Shown here piece after piece: positions 5,466 through 8,221 of a stretch of 8,221 bases of DNA (its first letter is position 1; each line of letters opens with the position of its first letter). The position numbers and the translations under genes were made by a program. Where the stretch lies: assembly GCA_003170875.1 (NCBI GenBank), contig PMYJ01000137.1, forward strand, positions 1-8,221, given 5' to 3'. Below the pieces are notes generated by a model. That model saw only the letters and a list, made by a program, of their open reading frames with translations, was not told the origin of the DNA and ran no database searches. The stretch is from Candidatus Dormiibacterota bacterium. GTDB taxonomy: Bacteria > Chloroflexota > Dormibacteria > Aeolococcales > Aeolococcaceae.

Positions 5466-6511
5466 AGCGCTGAACCTCCTGTGGCGAGACGGGCGGCGTG
5501 GGCGGCGAGCAACCGCGCGGAGAGGGCTGGATCGACATTACCCCCGGAGAGCACCACGGCGAGGCGCGAGCCGGCGGCGGGGGGCGGAATGCGCCCGGCC
5601 AGGAGCGCTGCCACCCCGACCGCCCCGGAGGGCTCGACCACCAGGTGGAGCCGAGTCCAGACCGCGAGCATCGCCTGCTCGATCTCGGCCTCGGTGACGG
5701 TCACCACCTCGTCGACCAGGCGGCGCTGAACGATGACCTCGAAGCCGCGGTCGCCGATGCTCATGCTGCGCAGCCCGTCGGCGATCGTCGCGGGGGCTGC
5801 CTCGAGCCGCTCGTGGCGGCCGCTCTGAGCGGAGGCGGCGGCGTCCGCCGCCAGCTCGGGCTCCACCCCGATGACCCGGACGTCGGGTCGGGCCGCCTTG
5901 ACCGCGATGGCGCAGCCGGAGATGAGGCCGCCGCCGCCCACGGGACAGACCACGACGCCGAGGTCGGCCACGTCGTCGAGGAGCTCGAGGCCGATCGTCC
6001 CCTGGCCGTGGATGGTGTCCCAGGCGTCGAAGGGGTGGATCATGGCCAGCCCGGTGCGCTCCTGCAGCTCGCGGGCGCGCTCCTCGCGGTTGGCGCCGGT
6101 CACTCCCTCGCTCACCACGGTGGCGCCGAGCGCCCGCACGGCGGCCACCTTGAGAGGGTTCGACCCCTCGGGCATGACCACGGTGCAGGCGAGACCCAGG
6201 CTGCGGGCGGCCAGGGCGACGGCCTGGCCGTGGTTTCCCGAGCTGACCGTGATCACGCCGCGCGCGTCCGGCGAGCTGGCGAGCAGGGAGAGTGCGGCAT
6301 TGAAGGCGCCCCGCACCTTGAACGAGCCGGTCGGCTGGAGCATCTCCGGCTTGACGGCGACGCCCGGGGCGATCTCCTCAGCCGGGAGCACGGGCGTGCG
6401 GCGCACGTGGCCGGCGATGCGGGATGCCGCGGCGACGATCTCCGCGGCGTGCTCTGTGACGAACGCGGGGGTGGCGCCCGCCGCTGCTGCCGCATCCGTC
6501 TCGATCACCAC
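5462..6511 (-). CDS. PLP-dependent threonine/serine dehydratase-like enzyme (fold type II, no ACT domain)
   Basis: A 349-residue enzyme of the threonine ammonia-lyase / serine racemase group. It would convert threonine or serine to a 2-oxoacid and ammonia with pyridoxal phosphate in the cytoplasm. Visible motifs are PTGSFKVRGA, with the Schiff-base lysine K65, SSGNHGQA (90-97), the phosphate-binding GGGGL (192-196) and VLSGGN (320-325). It ends soon after the catalytic domain, so it lacks the C-terminal regulatory domain of biosynthetic IlvA. It resembles the short catabolic TdcB type or related dehydratases, and substrate cannot be separated by eye. The usual HPFDDP-like segment reads HPFDAWDTIHGQGT. 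The start is GTG 6509-6511. An in-frame TAG at 6521-6523 rules out a longer protein, and no good ribosome binding site is seen, so a short-leader transcript is possible. It overlaps the downstream oxidoreductase by four bases. Confidence 0.87.
   Translation of the reverse strand: MVIETDAAAAAGATPAFVTEHAAEIVAAASRIAGHVRRTPVLPAEEIAPGVAVKPEMLQPTGSFKVRGAFNAALSLLASSPDARGVITVSSGNHGQAVALAARSLGLACTVVMPEGSNPLKVAAVRALGATVVSEGVTGANREERARELQERTGLAMIHPFDAWDTIHGQGTIGLELLDDVADLGVVVCPVGGGGLISGCAIAVKAARPDVRVIGVEPELAADAAASAQSGRHERLEAAPATIADGLRSMSIGDRGFEVIVQRRLVDEVVTVTEAEIEQAMLAVWTRLHLVVEPSGAVGVAALLAGRIPPPAAGSRLAVVLSGGNVDPALSARLLAAHAARLATGGSAL
5475..5480 (-). promoter_or_regulatory. Strong ribosome binding site for the LLM oxidoreductase
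   Basis: CCTCCT on the plus strand reads AGGAGG on the minus strand, nine bases before the ATG. It lies within the last codons of the dehydratase gene, which fixes the oxidoreductase start at 5465. Confidence 0.7.
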
Positions 6512-6661
6512 GTGATGAGGCTACCCGTCTGACCGTGGCTTCTGCTCGCATCCGGCGCTTGCTGCTCGCGAGCGGGTGGTGGGTCAGGTGCTCACCCCGG
6601 CCCACCACCGGGAAGCCGGTTGCTTGCACTGGCCCACCACCCCCAACGCGACCTGGCTGGA
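6512..6661. other. Spacer between lipoprotein stop and dehydratase start
   Basis: This 150-base gap must hold the end of the lipoprotein transcript and the promoter of the dehydratase, both on the minus strand. It contains the CCCACCACC repeats described separately and a perfect 10-base palindrome, GCTCGCGAGC (6564-6573). I see no convincing -35/-10 pair, riboswitch or small gene. Confidence 0.5.
6575..6641. repeat. Inverted and direct copies of a CCCACCACC motif, possible hairpin
   Basis: GGTGGTGGG (6575-6583) pairs perfectly with CCCACCACC (6601-6609) around a 17-base loop. An 11-base direct copy, GGCCCACCACC, occurs at 6599-6609 and again at 6631-6641. The 9-base-pair hairpin is placed to act as a terminator for the minus-strand lipoprotein gene. 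The repeated boxes upstream of the dehydratase could alternatively be regulator-binding sites. There is no T-run. Confidence 0.5.
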
Positions 6662-7264
6662 TCAGTACCCGGGCGCGATGGCAGCCGCCGACGGGCTGGT
6701 CGTGGAGCTGCTGCTGCCGAGGGACGGCGTGGCGACGAACCAGATGCCGCCCTTGCCCTCACCGTTGGCCTGATCGGAGCCGCTGTCGCCGGAGTAACGG
6801 TACAGAGGGTGCCCGTCGTATTCGACCTGGCTTCCATTGCCCGTGCTCGCCGTGGTGAGGCTCTGTGGAAGCGATGAGGCGCTGGTGGGTTGCCCGGAGG
6901 AGAGCAGCAGCGGCGGCCAGGTGCCGGCACAGGCACCGGTGCAGCTCGCGGTGGTCGACGTGTCGTTGGTGTTGTAGTAGAGCGTGTAGCCGTCGGACTC
7001 GGTGAGCACCTGCTCGGAGCTGCCGCTCACCGTCGCCATCCCCACCTTGACCGTCGAGCCGGCGCCGGATGAGTTGCCTCCGCTCGCCGACGTGGACCCG
7101 CAGGCGGAGAGCAGGGCAATCGCCGTCCCGAATCCGACCAGGCGGGCGAGATCCGTACGGTGGCCGGAGCGTCCCATGTGGCGCCGGAGGCCGAGGCGGT
7201 GGCGCCCGCGGTCTTCCTGGTGCTGCGTCGAGGTGGTGGGCCCGTCCGAGGCTGGTGCGTTCAT
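6662..7264 (-). CDS. Secreted lipoprotein with COG4315/PF03640-type repeats
   Basis: A 200-residue predicted exported lipoprotein of the 'secreted repeat of unknown function' type (Lipoprotein_15). After a 29-residue charged N-terminal stretch there is a signal peptide (about 30-54) ending in a clean lipobox, LSAC (C55), then a Gly/Ser/Thr linker. First repeat: LTESDGYTLYYNTND (87-101) and CTGACAGTWPPLLL (108-121), with paired Cys C108/C112. Second repeat: VEYDGHPLYRYSGD (147-160) with the Y-x-[FWY]-x-x-D signature, and GKGGIWFVATP. The tail is Ser/Thr-rich. No biochemical role is established for the family. ATG 7264 is chosen because GGAG (7271-7274) lies six bases upstream. The internal ATG 7177 would give a more typical signal peptide but has no ribosome binding site. 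It is divergent from an ECF sigma gene and has a matching promoter, so it is likely a target of that sigma factor. Confidence 0.85.
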   Translation of the reverse strand: MNAPASDGPTTSTQHQEDRGRHRLGLRRHMGRSGHRTDLARLVGFGTAIALLSACGSTSASGGNSSGAGSTVKVGMATVSGSSEQVLTESDGYTLYYNTNDTSTTASCTGACAGTWPPLLLSSGQPTSASSLPQSLTTASTGNGSQVEYDGHPLYRYSGDSGSDQANGEGKGGIWFVATPSLGSSSSTTSPSAAAIAPGY

Positions 7265-7329
7265 GATGTTCTCCGCTGGTCACCTCCGGCGAGCTTCCCC
7301 GCCTCGGTGAGGACTGTTCCAATGCCCAC

Positions 7330-7357
7330 CACACGAGAGCCCGGACCCCGCGGTTCA
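7330..7357 (-). promoter_or_regulatory. ECF (SigL-type) promoter for the lipoprotein gene
   Basis: On the minus strand, TGAACC (plus coordinates 7352-7357) is followed after exactly 16 bases by CGTGTG (7330-7335). This agrees closely with the TGAACC-N16-18-CGTG consensus I recall for Mycobacterium SigL. Transcription would start near 7324, leaving a leader of about 60 bases before ATG 7264. Confidence 0.7.
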
Positions 7358-7365
7358 TCCGGCGA

Positions 7366-7393
7366 TGAACTGGGGACGTCTGGGGAGCGTGGT
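7366..7393 (+). promoter_or_regulatory. ECF (SigL-type) autoregulatory promoter for the sigma factor gene
   Basis: TGAACT (7366-7371) is followed after exactly 16 bases by CGTGGT (7388-7393), the same element and spacing as the divergent lipoprotein promoter. The two -35 elements form the inverted repeat GTTCAT-CCGGCG-ATGAAC (7353-7370). Counting the first base of CGTGGT as -11 puts transcription start at about 7399, at the GTG of the sigma gene. Confidence 0.65.
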
Positions 7394-7398
7394 GGGGT

Positions 7399-7947
7399 GT
7401 GCAGCCCACCGCCCTATGGAGTGAGCGGATCGCCGTGAGCGCGGATCCCGGCGAGGCCTTCGTGGCTGCACTCTGGGATGAGCATGGAGGCGCGCTGCTC
7501 GGGTACGTCACGCGGCTTGTCGGCGACCCGGGGCGGGCCGAGGACATCGTGCAGGAGGTCATGCTCCGAGCCTGGCGGCATGCCGACAGCCTCGACACGA
7601 GGGCTCGCTCCCTGCGACCCTGGCTGTTCACGGTCGCCGGGCACCTCGCCACCGACCACCATCGGGCCCGGCGGAGCCGACCGGAGGTCCTCGGTGCCGA
7701 GGCGCTCGAGCAGCGGGCGGTGGGCGACGGCATCGACCGCGCCGTGGACGCCTGGGAGGTGAGCGCGGCCTTCTGCGCACTCAGCCCGGAGCACCGCGGG
7801 GTGCTCCTGGAGACCTACTACCGGGGACGGAGCGTCGCCGAGGCGGCGGCGGCCCTCGGCGTCCCCGAGGGGACCGTGAAGTCCCGCACCTACTACGCGC
7901 TCCGCGCCCTGCGCCTGGCGCTGGAGGAAAGAGGTTGGAGACCATGA
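7399..7947 (+). CDS. ECF RNA polymerase sigma factor, SigL-like
   Basis: A 182-residue extracytoplasmic-function sigma factor that redirects RNA polymerase to TGAAC/CGTG promoters. Region 2 has LWDEHGGALLGYV, then AEDIVQEVMLRAW (47-59) and LRPWLFTVAGHLATD. Region 4 has LSPEHRGVLLETYYRGRS and the helix-turn-helix GVPEGTVKSR (154-163) ending in YYALRALRLALEE. The pattern is most like M. tuberculosis SigL (SYYRGWS, AEGTVKSR, ALRALR). No extra SnoaL-like or other C-terminal domain is present. The stop overlaps the anti-sigma ATG (ATGA). Start choice: GTG 7399 coincides with the predicted transcription start and would be leaderless. GTG 7435 is the alternative (170 residues), with GGAG at 7418-7421 but 13 bases of spacing. 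Conserved sequence begins after 7435, so both fit. Confidence 0.9.
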   Translation: MQPTALWSERIAVSADPGEAFVAALWDEHGGALLGYVTRLVGDPGRAEDIVQEVMLRAWRHADSLDTRARSLRPWLFTVAGHLATDHHRARRSRPEVLGAEALEQRAVGDGIDRAVDAWEVSAAFCALSPEHRGVLLETYYRGRSVAEAAAALGVPEGTVKSRTYYALRALRLALEERGWRP

Positions 7948-8221
7948 ACGACGGCTGCGGCGAGCGCCGGATCGCGCTCGGCGCGTACGTGCTGGGTGCG
8001 CTCGAGCCGGAGGAGCGCGCTGGGATCGAGGCCCACCTGGCCGGCTGCGCCGGGTGCCGGGAGGAGCTGGCCGGGCTGGTCGGTCTGCCCGCGATGCTCG
8101 GCCGTCTGAGTGCGGAGGAAGCGGTTGCCGCCGGGGCTGGGGCGGGAGCTGGGGTTCGGGGTCGGGTCGTGCCCACCGCCGGATCGCGGCCCTCACTGGT
8201 GGAGCGGACCATCGCCGAGCT
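7944..8221 (+). CDS. Zinc-type anti-sigma factor, N-terminal part (cut by window end)
   Basis: The first 92 codons of a cytoplasmic ZAS-domain anti-sigma factor that would bind and inhibit the sigma factor encoded just upstream. The segment LGAYVLGALEPEERAGIEAH leads into H31-x3-C35-x2-C38 (HLAGCAGC). A further cysteine, C5, lies exactly 25 residues before H31. C-x25-H-x3-C-x2-C is the zinc-ligand spacing of Streptomyces RsrA (C11, H37, C41, C44), where oxidation releases zinc and frees the sigma factor. A redox role here is inference. After residue 56 comes an Ala/Gly-rich linker. Any membrane helix or sensor domain would be beyond the edge. ATG 7944 overlaps the sigma stop by four bases, and GGTTGGAG just upstream provides a ribosome binding site, so the pair is translationally coupled, as is usual for sigma/anti-sigma pairs. 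Confidence 0.88.
   Translation, partial: MNDGCGERRIALGAYVLGALEPEERAGIEAHLAGCAGCREELAGLVGLPAMLGRLSAEEAVAAGAGAGAGVRGRVVPTAGSRPSLVERTIAE

Noticed and set aside
5471..5499. TGAACC followed by CGTGG, resembling the sigma promoter seen at 7330-7393
   Set aside because: The spacer is 20 bases, too long for this promoter type. It is inside the dehydratase gene and points away from any nearby plus-strand gene.
4674..6532. Two long plus-strand open frames (351 and 344 codons) opposite the oxidoreductase and dehydratase
   Set aside because: They are antisense to genes with full family motifs. The translations show no domain pattern and are biased to charged and Gly residues.
6535..6877. Short plus-strand open frames over the lipoprotein end and spacer
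   Set aside because: They have no ribosome binding site or domain pattern and mostly lie opposite the lipoprotein gene.

Overview
The window is very GC-rich, with short intergenic gaps, several 4-base ATGA/GTGA stop-start overlaps and frequent GTG starts. An F420-type luciferase-like enzyme, a Zur regulator closely matching the mycobacterial one, and an ECF sigma factor with a zinc-binding anti-sigma factor all point to a high-GC Actinomycetota-like bacterium. A related high-GC phylum such as Dormibacterota cannot be excluded. I see no rRNA, tRNA, CRISPR array, transposase or phage gene.

Left part (1-4514): the end of a possible 2-oxoglutarate/Fe(II) oxygenase-like gene (1-342) runs into a strong hairpin terminator (355-390). 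On the other side of the hairpin is a convergent Fur-family regulator of the Zur type (398-913, minus). Zur is transcribed away from a four-gene metal-uptake operon: substrate-binding lipoprotein (961-1902), ATPase (1899-2762) and two different ABC-3 family permeases (2759-3700, 3711-4514). The AT-richer divergent spacer holds a plausible promoter and imperfect inverted repeats where a Zur operator would be expected. The likely logic is that zinc-loaded Zur represses the uptake system. The metal ligands of the binding protein look more like His-His-Glu-acidic (manganese type) than the classical zinc set, so the transported metal is open.

Middle part (4515-6661): two minus-strand genes form a tight unit. 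A fold-type II PLP threonine/serine dehydratase (5462-6511) overlaps by 4 bases a downstream luciferase-like, probably F420-dependent oxidoreductase (4593-5465). Upstream lies a 150-base spacer with repeated CCCACCACC motifs in both orientations.

Right part (6662-8221): a secreted lipoprotein of the COG4315/PF03640 type (6662-7264, minus) is divergent from a SigL-like ECF sigma factor (7399-7947), which overlaps a zinc-type anti-sigma factor cut by the window end (7944-8221). The 134-base spacer contains two back-to-back copies of a TGAAC-N16-CGTG promoter, one facing each gene. This is the arrangement expected if the sigma factor drives both itself and the lipoprotein. It is the most informative signal in the window. 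None of the parts is an unknown family, and I do not see a clearly unprecedented system.
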